Origin: Schizochytrium sp. TIO01
Lineage: Eukaryota; Sar; Bigyra; Thraustochytrida; Thraustochytriidae
Direction: 5' to 3'
Length of the DNA stretch: 64,000 bases
Assembly: GCA_004764695.1 (NCBI GenBank)
Contig: SMSO01000034.1
Coordinates: 3,728,501-3,792,500, forward strand
In this document: piece after piece, positions 1 through 10,499 of the stretch
Layout of the letters: each line of letters begins with the position of its first letter
How positions within the stretch are numbered: position 1 is the stretch's first letter
Notes under the pieces: generated by a model
The model's input: the letters and a program-made list of their open reading frames with translations, nothing else
Databases searched by the model: none
What the model was told of the DNA's origin: nothing
Made by a program: the position numbers and the translations under genes

Positions 1-815
1 CGATAAACCATACTACCTGGTACCCGGCTATCACACCACACATGAACAGGCATTTTAACTATCTAGGTCTCTATTCTCTATAAGACATCTTCAAAACATG
101 TACCAATGATTAGTCACGAATTCGAAACAACAAAAGGCAACACTGCAGGCAAGTTGACAGTGTGTCAATGGCATGGGCCCGGACGCAGGTCTCCTCCGGA
201 ACTCAATCCAAAGTCTTGAAGCTGCGTTTGTGCGTTACCCCTTTTCCTCAAACTTAAAAGAAGGAGGCTCAGCAATTTTTGAGAAAGGAAAGCTGAGGTA
301 TTTCGGAATCTCAAATCTCTACTTATTGAGTGGCTGTAAGCTGTCTTGCTCTCTTCACGAATCGCAAGAGGAAATAAGCATTGCATCAACACTGACGTAG
401 TGCCAGAACCCCCCCTCTGTCCTCATCAGTCGCCAACACCAGAATCTCCGCTCATGTCATTCTGTGCACATTGCTGAGTCTCCGCGTCATCCATGGTTTA
501 TTATTCACCAGCATCGTCACCCAGGAAGCTCTGATACGATCTTTACGTATAACTAACTAGCATCTATATAGCCCTCTACCCGAGCTTGTTTCGTTCCCCA
601 CATCAAGCTTGTCAGAGAACAAATAGGACGTTCTGTTCTACTGGTTTCTGCGTTCTATTGGGATGTTACGTGGTGGATCCGTGTTGGTTCCGCCCAGCCA
701 GTGATTGATGGAGACCATGTTGCCGCGGCCAGTGGCGAGAACTGCGTAGAATTAGTCAAAGTCTTCACTGGAGAGGACACGAAGAGCAACTCGAAGTGGC
801 ACGAGGACAAACACG
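1..815. other. No gene recognised
   Basis: Open frames here are short and overlap each other on both strands, with no recognisable motif. The last couple of hundred bases must carry the promoter and 5' leader of the RPA12 gene that starts at 816. No repeat array or RNA gene was seen. Confidence 0.5.
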
Positions 816-1397
816 ATGTCGGACCCCCTGGCATGCCGCACGAGCTTCTGCGACAGGTGCGGAACTCTTCTCGCAACACCGGACTCCGACGTGGTGACAT
901 GCGTGTGTTGTGGCCGCACATGCTGCTATGGAGGTGAGTGGACATGACACGCAAGGCCTACTTGCAGACCAAAGACTGAGGACGCAAAAGGGACGAGCTA
1001 ATCAATTGATGTGCATGAAAAGACGAAATGACTAACTCAGAAGGATTGTATGATACTCTTAATCCTCTCGATTGTGCTGGCGATGATGTTGATTATTTTG
1101 ACTTCACATTAAACAGACTTGGACAGCCGCAACTTAAGGATAACCACTTTCGCCGAGACCCAAAGCGACCCGAAGTGGGCTAAGCGCTACCTCGCTCGTC
1201 GTGATGGTATTGATGATGACCTCGATGGCAAATTTGGAGATGCCTCCCAGCGTCGCGCTGAGGTCGACGAGACCTGCCCCAAGTGTGGCCATGACAAGGC
1301 TACTTTCTACACCATGCAGCTCCGCTCAGTTGATGAAGGTCAAACTGTCTTTTACGATTGCCTCAAATGTGCTCACACCTGGAGTCAAAACAACTAA
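816..1397 (+). CDS. RPA12: DNA-directed RNA polymerase I subunit RPA12 (two exons)
   Basis: Small zinc-ribbon subunit of RNA polymerase I, which supports transcript cleavage and rRNA synthesis in the nucleolus (family knowledge; human POLR1H). The protein is about 132 residues, close to the usual ~125. Exon 1 (816-933) encodes the N-terminal ribbon: C12-x2-C15 and C29-x2-C32. Exon 2 (1117-1397) encodes the TFIIS-like C-terminal ribbon: C93-x2-C96 and C121-x2-C124. The acidic loop RSVDEGQT has the Asp-Glu pair at 112-113 that reaches the polymerase active site in this family. The intron 934-1116 (183 nt, GTGAGT...AAACAG) is phase 1, and splicing there keeps the frame exactly. The start is the ATG at 816, the one that gives the N-ribbon. 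Neither exon alone would encode the complete protein. It could only be confused with RPB9 or RPC11, but the length and the VDEGQTVFY loop favour RPA12. Confidence 0.92.
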
Positions 1398-2365
1398 ACG
1401 ATTACTCCAAAACACTGCGGGGAAACATGGCCCGCGCTCACTTGTTCTTCTTCTCTCATCAAGATGCGTCCAACAATCTAAGCTACAGCCATTCCTCTTG
1501 TATAGTGGCGTAGCTTCTTCCTTCTTAAATCAATCGAACTGCCTAAGAGGCATGTCTCTTAAGGTCTTTCGGGCCTTTCACAGTTGTTGTCTTCCTCGGT
1601 GCACATGCAATCTCTTCCGTCTCAAGACAGATTTATGGGTGCCCGCCAGGAAACCCAAACCGTTTTTCTATAGCAGGACCAGTTCTGATTTCGAGCACGC
1701 CCGTGATTTAAACCTGCGATGAGACATCGACCTGAACAAGAACGCCTCAAACTATTCACATACATATCTACGTACTTTTCACGTGACACTTACGAGCACA
1801 GCAGCTAGCAAAGATCTATGCACACACTAGTTTTTCCTTTCTTCTCGCTCGCGGTGTCCTTTTCAAAGAATAATAATATTTTTCTTACTTTACTTCATCT
1901 CGATATGTCCAAGTTGTTTCCAATGTCAATTCAAACACTTTTACTTTATATATGAGAGGTCCACGAGTACGTGCGCAGTTTTGATTCTTTGCCAGTTTGC
2001 TTCGTGTACAGAGGGCAATACAAAGAAATTCTTAGAAATATTTGACAAAGTTGCACACGCAAGCAGCAACATTAGCAAGAGCAAGAGCAATATAAGCACT
2101 CCTTTTGAAGTATCTTCGCGTGGGAATATAATTGCATACCTGTAAATAATCACGAATTAAAATGATCAGTATGATCATTGTACGCAAGTTGGATTTGAGA
2201 TATAAGTGGTGAAAGGTAAGAGAAAATACAATACATGAAGAAAACATGCTACTCTAAGTAGTCCCAGTTGTTGGACAATCAATTAAAATAAAGGCAATAG
2301 ATGAGGAAAGAGCATCTAGAGAGTGGTTAGCTAAGCATGCAGACACGCAAGCGCGCAGGAGGCAA
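1398..2365. other. Convergent intergenic region between RPA12 and SEH1
   Basis: 3' flanks of two convergent genes. Apart from AT-rich stretches I see no repeat array, RNA gene or supported reading frame. Confidence 0.5.
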
Positions 2366-3388
2366 TTATCGGCTTAGTGTCTCTTCAGCAACGAGATCCC
2401 ACTTATCGATAAAATTCTTGCGCCACAGTCGGACTACACCGTCATCACCCGAAGTAGCAAGCACTGTACCTGTTACGTTCCATTCGCACCGCCATACCTC
2501 GCTCTTGGTTGGAAGCTCGGCCTCCTTTTCAAGTTTAGTGTAGCTAGAGGTCTCCGAGTCCCAAGTCAGTTTCCAAACATTTACACAGGAGCTGTTAGAT
2601 GAGGCCGAAGCAATCAGGTGGTAGCTACGACCAAGGTTGGGCGCCCACGAAACATCGTTGATTGCGCCCATTGAGTTGCGGTCCGTTTCAATCCACTGGC
2701 AAATTTCCCAACGGCGAGTTGCTTTGCTGCGTGACCAAACCATAATCCGAGATGTGCTACCAACCACGAGCATTTGTTGGTCAAAGCGGGACTGGTTCCA
2801 GGACAGACTTGTCGTATCGGAGATGCGCTCGCCTCCCCTCCGGTCAGGCACGGCCTTGAACTTCTCGCTCATAGTCCAGTGCTCGAGATTCATAACATCT
2901 TCAGCTGTGTAAAGACGGACAAAACCGTCAGTAGAACAGGTTGCGAGGCAGAGACCAAAGTGACGAGGAGCAAACTGCATGTCATTGATGGACTCACGCC
3001 CATCGCCCTTAAGGGAGGCCACACGTTTCCAGCTAGACTCCAGAGCCTGGGATTCACCAGCTTCAGCACCATTTCCATCCTTGGGCTGCTGTGTAGATAA
3101 CTCCTTACGTTTCGGAGTATCCAGCTCCTCCCAGATGAAAACCTGCTGATCGAATGAGCATGATGCTAGAACCTGGCCAAATTCCGGATGAGCCCACGCC
3201 AATTTCCAAACAGCACCGCGGTGGCCGCTCAGCTCAGCTTCCTTTTGCCAACTCCCATCAGCACCTTCACTCCAAATCTTAATTTTGTGGTCCGAGCTGC
3301 ACGTCGCAAGGCGGGTGCCATAATGATCGTAAGCTACATCATGAACAAAATCTTCATGAGTGCCCGCAAACGAAGTCACCTGTCTCAT
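2366..3388 (-). CDS. SEH1: Nucleoporin SEH1 (WD40 protein)
   Basis: WD-repeat scaffold protein of the Nup107-160 (Y) nuclear pore complex and of the SEA/GATOR2 complex on lysosomes (family knowledge). It is 340 residues, against 360 for human SEH1L, in one exon from the ATG at 3386-3388. WD blades lie near residues 11-40, 56-87, 130-160, 195-220, 243-272 and 295-323. Diagnostic strings are HEDFVHDVAYD with ATCSSDHKIKIW, then AHPEFGQVLASCSFDQ, then APNLGRSYHLIA, then WNVTGTVLATSGDDG. All have close counterparts in SEH1 rather than in the sister protein SEC13. A non-conserved linker rich in Glu, Gly and Gln (about 92-120) separates blades 2 and 3. The SEH1 family supplies six blades and its partner protein the seventh, which fits the six seen here. 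Confidence 0.93.
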   Translation of the reverse strand: MRQVTSFAGTHEDFVHDVAYDHYGTRLATCSSDHKIKIWSEGADGSWQKEAELSGHRGAVWKLAWAHPEFGQVLASCSFDQQVFIWEELDTPKRKELSTQQPKDGNGAEAGESQALESSWKRVASLKGDGRESINDMQFAPRHFGLCLATCSTDGFVRLYTAEDVMNLEHWTMSEKFKAVPDRRGGERISDTTSLSWNQSRFDQQMLVVGSTSRIMVWSRSKATRRWEICQWIETDRNSMGAINDVSWAPNLGRSYHLIASASSNSSCVNVWKLTWDSETSSYTKLEKEAELPTKSEVWRCEWNVTGTVLATSGDDGVVRLWRKNFIDKWDLVAEETLSR

Positions 3389-4291
3389 TATGACAACCTC
3401 ACAAAATCACACTTGCCTGACGCAAGCGCAAGCAGTTGATACAAATATATCTTTTCAAGCTTGAGCGCGCCAGTCAGGTTGCTTTTGTCGTTGCCGTCGC
3501 AGGGGTCGTTATTGCGAACCCTCGTCAGCGGCAAATCCTTCAGAGAAGCTGGACTAGCTAACTAACCACCTGGTCTAAAGAATCGCACGGGAACGAGCGA
3601 CTCGACCTAGGATGGGCTCTCAAGCAGCAGCAGAAAGCGACGGTTCTCCGGTGCTTCGTGACTGCTGACAAGCCTCAGCCAAGCCAGCCAGCGAGTGAGC
3701 AACAGCAAAAACAATCCAAAGATGAACGGGCTTGCTTCAACCTTCGATGATTCACAGTCACCTTATTGTACAATGAGTACGTATCTACCTCATTACTCTA
3801 CTTACTCTGTTACTACTCAAAATAGAACGAACGGAACACTCCTCCTACTTCTTATGTATAGGTGGTCATTATAGCCTATTCCTCACCTTGACTACGAATA
3901 GGCCTATCTAGCTTTCCTTAAACCAAATGCTCTAACCTAACCTGCTCTCTTTAACCCTAACCAGCTGACCCTTTGCTCTCTCCTTGTTCCTCCTTAGCCC
4001 CCATTCCCCTCATTACCCTGATTATGAACTAAGGTATAATTCACTCATGGCCACTCTATAACCCACTTTCATAGCGTATTACGTATTATGTACCGAATTT
4101 TGTAAGTACAACAAAAACCCCTGACCCCCTCTTCGACGGCGAACCAAGCCCATATATGTCGCGATGCGGCCGTAATTCAAAAGGTCCAATATTCCTCTCC
4201 TTATGGCGTGGGAGAAAACCTAACCCTGGTCTAATAGGCCTGTTTTTCCTCACCGCCGCCCCCACCCAAATAAGGGGGGAACAGGGGGAAC
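3389..4291. other. Intergenic, with a few CCTAA-type words
   Basis: Upstream flank of SEH1. Around 3930-3975 and near 4217 there are a few scattered CTAACC and CCCTAACC words, too few and too irregular to call a telomeric array. No supported gene. Confidence 0.4.
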
Positions 4292-5100
4292 TCAGGGTCG
4301 GGTGGCCGCGAGGGCGGCAGCAGTAACGAGAAGCACGGAGACGACGCAGCGGGTACGTGCGCCGGCCAGGATGGAGGCTCGCGGCGGGGGCTTTGAGGGC
4401 TGCCACGGAGAGCTTGGAACCACGGAGGGTGGCTTCTGAGCTCTCGGGGTGGATCTCTGCTCTTTTGCCACTGGGGTAGCCCGTCTGGCAAGATGCAGGA
4501 TGAAAATGGATGGATGGCTTTGCATTCGGGATGACAGGCACAGCGCCGGCGACGAGAGACTACACTCGCCAGGGCGTCTGAAAAGACTGGCACAGCTACA
4601 TTGGAGATCTACGAAGAGGACCTGAGATATGTCACACCAGATACAGCTTTTTGGCGACGGGCCAGCCGAGATGGAACGAGGTCTCGATGGCGTTCTCTCC
4701 ACAAATTACATTTCAATATATAGTCCTATATATTCTATATGTACTCGCATACCTTGGCTTGCCAAGGACCAGCAATACCACTACCTCGACTTATTTCGAC
4801 GCTCACGCGGAGAAGTCGTGTACACGGTGAGCTAGTTTCCTGCGCCTGAGGACGCAATTGCGAGGGGAGAGACAGCCGGCCTTTTGGTGTGCAGAGCGAA
4901 GAATGGCCAGAAAAGACCGCTCTCGGAGTCTTTGGTGGTCGCCACTCAGTGTCTTTGATAGCAGAAGCACCGTAGCTTTCTTTTGCAGAGGTTGACAACT
5001 CTGTGCCCTTGTAGACCCGAAGACAGCCTCGACTTGGTGTGATCATCCGCACTGCCAACCATTCGTTCATTTGACCATTCATGTACTCTTGATCAGACAT
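4292..5100 (-). CDS. Possible two-exon gene divergent from RPL17, function unknown
   Basis: Weak candidate. An open frame starts at the ATG at 5098-5100 and runs 116 codons to a good donor (AAG|GTATGC) at 4753/4752. A 131-nt AT-leaning intron could end at CTCAG|GTC (4622), keeping phase 0. A second exon would then run to a stop at 4292, giving about 225 residues. The predicted protein is rich in Ser, Pro and Arg and has no domain that I recognise. The start codon would lie only 114 bp from the RPL17 start, so the two would share a very short divergent promoter. The second exon overlaps open frames in both other minus-strand frames, which suggests GC-driven openness rather than coding. Treat it as a hypothesis. 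Confidence 0.22.
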
Positions 5101-5214
5101 GGCGCTTTATGTGTACACGTACACAAGAGAGAGAAGATTATAGACACCGTGAAGACTAACACTTGTGTATTTGCTTGCAACCTTGATAAATACAGAACCG
5201 CTCCTATAGCCAAA

Positions 5215-5796
5215 ATGGGCCGCAGCAGCACCTACTCTTCGGAGCCGGCCAACCCGGCCACCTCCTGCAAGGCCCGCGCCTCGCAGCTCCGCACCCACTT
5301 CAAGAAGATGATCAACGTGGGTCGCTTTATTCGCGGCATGAAGGTTGAGGCTGCCACCGCCTACCTCGAGCAGGTCCTCGACAAGGAGCGCGCCATCCCC
5401 TTCAAGGTCCACCGCGCTGGTTGCGGTCGCCACTCCCAGGCCAAGATCGTCAACGCCCCCGGTGATCAGGTCGGCTGGCCCGTGAAGTCGGTCAAGTTCA
5501 TGCTCGACCTCCTCTCCAACCTTAAGGCCAACGCCGAGTCCAAGGACCTCGACATCGAGAACCTGTACATTCGTCACGTGCAGGTCAACCAGGCCATCAA
5601 GATGCGCCGCCGTACCTTCCGCGCACACGGTCGCATTGGACCCTACATGCGTAACCCCTGCCACGTCGAGCTCTGGGCTGAGGTCAAGGGCGAGCCCACC
5701 CAGAAGGAGAAGAAACCCGAGGTCCAGCTCACCCGCAAGCGCATGGCTCAGCTCCGTCTTCAGAAGGTTCCTATTGGTGGTGGTGCTGAAGAGTAA
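5215..5796 (+). CDS. RPL17: 60S ribosomal protein L17 (uL22)
   Basis: Large-subunit ribosomal protein of the uL22 family, which lines the polypeptide exit tunnel (family knowledge). It is 193 residues, against about 184 in animals. The start is the ATG at 5215 (MGRSSTYSSEPANP), because family homology begins there; the frame is open further upstream but that part has no family resemblance. Recognised strings are KARASQLRTHFK, the HRAGCGRHSQAK segment, KFMLDLLSNLKANAE, IRHVQVNQA and RRRTFRAHGRIGPYM. The last is the conserved Arg-rich tunnel hairpin. The C-terminal 30 residues are a basic, variable tail. Codons end mostly in C or G (GCC, AAG, CTC, CGC), much more so than in the neighbouring genes, as expected for a highly expressed gene. 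No intron interrupts the coding part. Confidence 0.97.
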   Translation: MGRSSTYSSEPANPATSCKARASQLRTHFKKMINVGRFIRGMKVEAATAYLEQVLDKERAIPFKVHRAGCGRHSQAKIVNAPGDQVGWPVKSVKFMLDLLSNLKANAESKDLDIENLYIRHVQVNQAIKMRRRTFRAHGRIGPYMRNPCHVELWAEVKGEPTQKEKKPEVQLTRKRMAQLRLQKVPIGGGAEE

Positions 5797-8700
5797 ATAT
5801 ATCATTGCTTTTCATGCGTTTTATTCTTTCACAATTGCGAGATTTCTTCTCTAAATACCACACTTGACATCTGACACACCTGTCGTTTCCTTTCACAATT
5901 TTCCCTTGTTGCTGGTGTTGCTTGTTCCGACTTGTTCGTTGAGATTGCAGTTTGTTTTGTTAATCCTGAAATCAGGTTTGTCTTGAGTGAAACACCATTG
6001 CTCTTCTCAGATTGAGGTGCTCAGTTGCTCTGATTCATAAGTGAAGGCAAAGCTTGATCTCAATGTACGTGATCTAGTAAAGAAGAAATCAACAAGATAT
6101 TATACCTCTTTCTTTCTTTCTTTCTTTCCATTGTAAATTTGAAGTCCGTCTCGTTGCGAGATTTTAGATGATAAGTCGTAAAAATATGATGTTGAATTCA
6201 ACTCTAAATACATGAGGAGCAACTGCATTTTGTACATCATATGAAAGCTGTCATAAGGTAGTATCGTTTACAGATACATACAAAGCACTAGCTGCACATG
6301 TGGCTCTCACATACCTTTTGGCGTCCACTACGTCCACTATCTATGTATTACTTGTTAAGACTAAAACTGCGAAGATTTTACAAGTAGAAGACATATAATT
6401 GGTAAGGTTGCATGTTGAGTGGCTTTAGGGCTCCTGGTTGGAGTTTGTTTATGAGTGGGCTTGCAGAAAATAGAACAACCAATGTCAAACAAAGCTTCAA
6501 TGGACGAATGCAAGCATTTCTGCTACTGTCATTCAGAATAGCCCTCATATATGTAATTGAACCGTTGCTTCTATAACTTTTGCAAATTGACGTGAAGTGG
6601 GTGATAGTGAGGACAGAGAGATAGAGGAAAAGTGCAGTTAGTAACTAACATTTAAGCTATCCTGGTTAAGTCTACTCACGAGGTGTGGGCAACAAATTGA
6701 CTATACTCCACTCGAGAGATTCTCGTAGATAACCATCTGCATATACACTTAACAATTATGCTAAAATAATATTATAGGAACAAACAAGCTCTCTTTACGA
6801 CGGCTCATAGAATTTTGTAACTGAGTGTACGTTCTGAAATTAGTCATCTAACATGAGATTGTTTCAGCAAGTTTCTTGATTGCTGTTTTTCATTTGTGAG
6901 CCATGCTTAGGCTTGGAATATTGCTAGGGCCAATCGAGTATGAAAATGCCATAAGAAGCATGCAAAGAAAGAGCTTGGAAAGAAAGGCAGGGTTGAAAAG
7001 TCACAGTGCTGAGATCCCGAATCGGAGTAGCATGTGGAGATGATATTGCTAGGGTTCTTGATGTACTATTATAAGGCCCAAAGAATAAGAAATCGTGATG
7101 AATTAGAACTAGACAACCAAATACGGGGTTGTGAAGCCAAGGAATTCAAGAATCAAGCATGTGCATAATATTTTATTAAACAAAATAAGTATGGTGAAGT
7201 CTATATTGATGAGTGCGAAACTTAGTTGAGTACTAACCTTTTCAACTATATTTAACAGATATAAAGTCTCACAATTATGACATGAGTCAACCCACTCCAA
7301 GAACGGTAGATCTTTAACTCATTAGCCAAAGTTGACAATGCTTCCCCGATGTTCTTTAAGTTGCTCATCTGCATCGTGCCAGATTTATCTTTCAACAATA
7401 TATAAGAAGAGAAAACTGTAACAGACACGCATTAGCTCAGCTCATCCTCGATTTAGATGTTTCTTACAATGATAGAAGAACGACAAAAACGCTACCAATA
7501 GTCTGCTGCGAAGAACGAGATAAGTATGCGGCGGCGCACGCCAAATTTAACAAGAGAAGACACTCACCTAAGACCTGGAAAAATAACAATAGTGGAGGCT
7601 AGCGAAAAGGGAATGCTTGGGCAAGCACGCATGCAAAGAGTGAACAGAAAAAGCAAACAGTATTTTATGGCAGCTTGGGGCCTGATTGATCTTCGCTATT
7701 GCAAATTCAATTCATGGATATTGATTAGAAGAGGAGCTTGCTGAAAAATGGATCTGGTCAACTAGAAGCTGACTATGAAGATGAAGTTAAGAGGCTTAAT
7801 GAAGGCTTAACAAAGACTTGGTGAAAAAATCGGAAGGCTTAGGAAGGCTTGATAATTTGGGCTTAAAGAGCTAGCGGTCTACTGTCCTTAGAACTCAAGT
7901 CCAAGGTAGAAAGATTTTGTTATGATTAGTAGCATAAGACGTACTTGAGTTGTGCTAGACAAAATTGATCAGGTTAGGCTAACTTGTCTCTAAACCCATC
8001 AATTTGACTCCACCATACTTGATTCTAGCATTCGTGTATGCAAACTTTTGGTTCATGGCTTCCTTCTCAGCCACGCAAGTCTGTTTGTCCAGTTCTACTC
8101 CTATGCAAGTCCTAAAGCCATGGCGTCTTCAAGTGGAATGCCTAGAACTCTGACAATGTTTTGCCAACTAGTTCCTACAATTGAAGATCTTAGCAAGGTC
8201 TTAAAAAGAGATCACAATCTCTCTCTTGCGGGGTTTCAATCACGCCCTCTTTTGATTTTAGATTTCGAAGAGACTAACAAATCTATAGAAAGAAAAGGAG
8301 GAGGAGGAGGAGGAGGAGGAGGGATGAGAAAGAAGTGTGAAAGGCGGCTGAAAAGACTGATTGATGATTCGTTCATGCCCCTCCAACTCAACCCTACACG
8401 AATATACATACACACAAAGAGGTTCTTTATGAGCCTGTAGAATGACAGAGGATAGATATCGATCGAGCAAGTCACCTTTCGATCTGCATTTTTGATCAGA
8501 CGAAATGAGCAATTGCTGAGAGCTGATCCTTGCACAGTCAGAGGTTGACTTAGAAGATGAAGGCAAGGAGCTTGGGTAGTATAATAAGACTGAAGAAGGC
8601 ATAATGGGTTAGCGATCTGGTGACCTTGGAGATGAACCCCCAGGTAACTTGGTTCATATTCTATGTTCTAATCAAGAGACTAAAACAGGCTTTATCTATT

Positions 8701-9446
8701 CTTGCGCAGGACCCAAAGGATTAGGTTAATTGGTTTCCCCAACCACTAGTTGCTGTCCGTAGACAATCCCTTGAATTACACTTTCGTTCCCAAGGTTCCT
8801 AGGTCCGACACTTAGCCACATCGTCCTCATATACAAGTCCAATAGTTTAGGATTTATAATACTGTGCCGAGGACTCTAGTAGGAATCTTGTCCACATGAC
8901 TCTTCGATTGATAATCTCGGCAGCAATGTTAAGAGCAATAGGGTAAACCTGTAATTGATGGAATTTTTTACCATTCTCATGTCTTCAGTGAACATGCATT
9001 GTTACCGCTGCCAGGCCCTCCGTTCTTTTCCTTTAACGCTTGACTAAGCTGGAAATTGAACAAATATTCACCTTTTTATGGGAGTGTAGTTTCTCAGCAG
9101 CTATGGTTGGATGAGTATAACATGCATGTAGGACCAAGGGAAACCTAGGAAACGAAATTAACAGCAGATACAACACTTGTAGTAAGCAAAGCCCATATTC
9201 CTCTTTCCCTCTGAATGCTTGAATTCAATTTGTACTCGCATATCTACAATAACAGAACTGGCAGTATGGTCAAAGAGATATGATTTCTTTGAGACTGGGT
9301 TGATTGAACATAACATGTTTCCTATAAAGCAAAAGCTAGTTTGATTATTTAGCGTTTAGCATGACCAGCTGGTGAAACAGAATCGAGCCAGTGCGTACAA
9401 ACTATTGTTATGGTTAAAAAAACAAGAGTAAAATGAAAATTGGAAA
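5797..9446. other. 3.6-kb intergenic region without a supported gene
   Basis: AT-leaning sequence. The only reading frames are short and lack homology. Small features are a (CTTT)n tract near 6107-6129, a cluster of GGCTT words at 7792-7865 and the (GGA)n run at 8297-8323. No tRNA or transposon was recognised. Confidence 0.45.
8297..8323 (+). repeat. (GGA)9 microsatellite
   Basis: An uninterrupted run of nine GGA units. The Gly-rich and Ser/Pro-rich open frames on the two strands here are by-products of the repeat, not genes. Confidence 0.9.
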
Positions 9447-10499
9447 TTAGAGAACCAGAGTCTGCTTCTCGCAAGCTTGACCGTAGAATCCAGAGAAACA
9501 AGTGCAAACACCAGTCTCTGAATCGCAAATTCCTCTGTTTGAACAAACTGCACGCTCAGCAGTTCCCTTTTGTGTCTCAGTGACTGTTGCCGTGACTGTT
9601 CCTCCAACCATACCAGTGTAGTACGGCTGGCAACCATCAACGGTGCAGCCATCGACATAGACATTAAGAGCTGGCTGGTCGCCAGGTGTCTGGTCACTAA
9701 TGAAAGTAACGGTGAAAATAAGAGAACCAGTTGTAGCTGTGGTAACAGCAACGTCAATGTCGTCGATTGCACGCATAGGCAACGAAAGAAGTGCTTCCCG
9801 AATCGCAATGATAGAAGTACTTGCGGCAGTGTAAGGAATGGGACGAGTAATCCACTCCTCACCACGCCAGTCAGTGTAACCGAGTAGAAACTCTGTGGAA
9901 GTAAAGGTACCGGTGGAACTGATGGAGACAGTCTGAATCTCATCGACCTCAGCAGTTCCAGAGCTATCAAACACAGTGAGAGGGTCATTACCAAGTTTGC
10001 ACACGCGGTCGGCGCATGCGTAACCCCCCCAGCCGGCGTCGCACTTGCATACCTGGATTTTGGTGGCATCCCACTCAGCATAAGTAGTCAAAGTGGATCC
10101 ATCATAGTCTAGAAATTCAGTCTGGTCCAAGGTCTCACATGTACCATGACCATTACAGTTGCCATCACCAGGGCAGGAAAGACGATCACAGCCCTCCCCC
10201 TCAAAGCCATCATCACACACGCACTCACCAGACGAGCGATCACAGGTGCCCCGGTTTCCACATTCAGCATAGTAATGAGCCTCCCGGCCAGTCACAGAGG
10301 TGTCGGGGATGTCTGCCCAGGCCTTTGTGTATGGGCACTTCCGCTCACTGCAATCACCCTGCATCCAGTTTGGGTAGCACTCGCAGACATCATCTGCGCG
10401 ACAGCGACCATTTCCACTACAAGAGTTAGGGCAAGCACCAAGCACATTGGCAGGAATGACTGCAAGGACCGCAATTACTACAAAGAGCGAGGTCTGCAT
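9447..10499 (-). CDS. Secreted EGF-like domain protein
   Basis: A 350-residue single-exon protein from the ATG at 10497-10499. Residues 1-21 form a clear signal peptide (MQTSLFVVIAVLAVIPANVLG, cleavage before ACPNSC). Four cysteine-rich EGF-like modules are visible. Three lie near the N-terminus: about 23-55 (CSGNGRCRADDVCEC), 74-108 (CGNRGTCDRSSGECVC) and 110-168 (CNGHGTC...CKCDAGWGGYAC). One lies at the C-terminus (about 317-345, CSNRGICDSETGVCTC). Between them is a roughly 145-residue Thr/Ser-rich, cysteine-poor stretch that looks like a beta-sandwich insert. There is no membrane anchor at the C-terminus, so secretion or wall/matrix attachment is likely. Proteins of this layout (tenascin-like EGF modules around a beta-rich insert) are common in stramenopiles, but I cannot give a specific function. 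Confidence 0.88.
   Translation of the reverse strand: MQTSLFVVIAVLAVIPANVLGACPNSCSGNGRCRADDVCECYPNWMQGDCSERKCPYTKAWADIPDTSVTGREAHYYAECGNRGTCDRSSGECVCDDGFEGEGCDRLSCPGDGNCNGHGTCETLDQTEFLDYDGSTLTTYAEWDATKIQVCKCDAGWGGYACADRVCKLGNDPLTVFDSSGTAEVDEIQTVSISSTGTFTSTEFLLGYTDWRGEEWITRPIPYTAASTSIIAIREALLSLPMRAIDDIDVAVTTATTGSLIFTVTFISDQTPGDQPALNVYVDGCTVDGCQPYYTGMVGGTVTATVTETQKGTAERAVCSNRGICDSETGVCTCFSGFYGQACEKQTLVL

Noticed and set aside
3930-4230. CCTAA / CCCTAA words suggesting an interstitial telomere repeat
   Set aside because: Only a handful of scattered copies with irregular spacing, and no tandem run.
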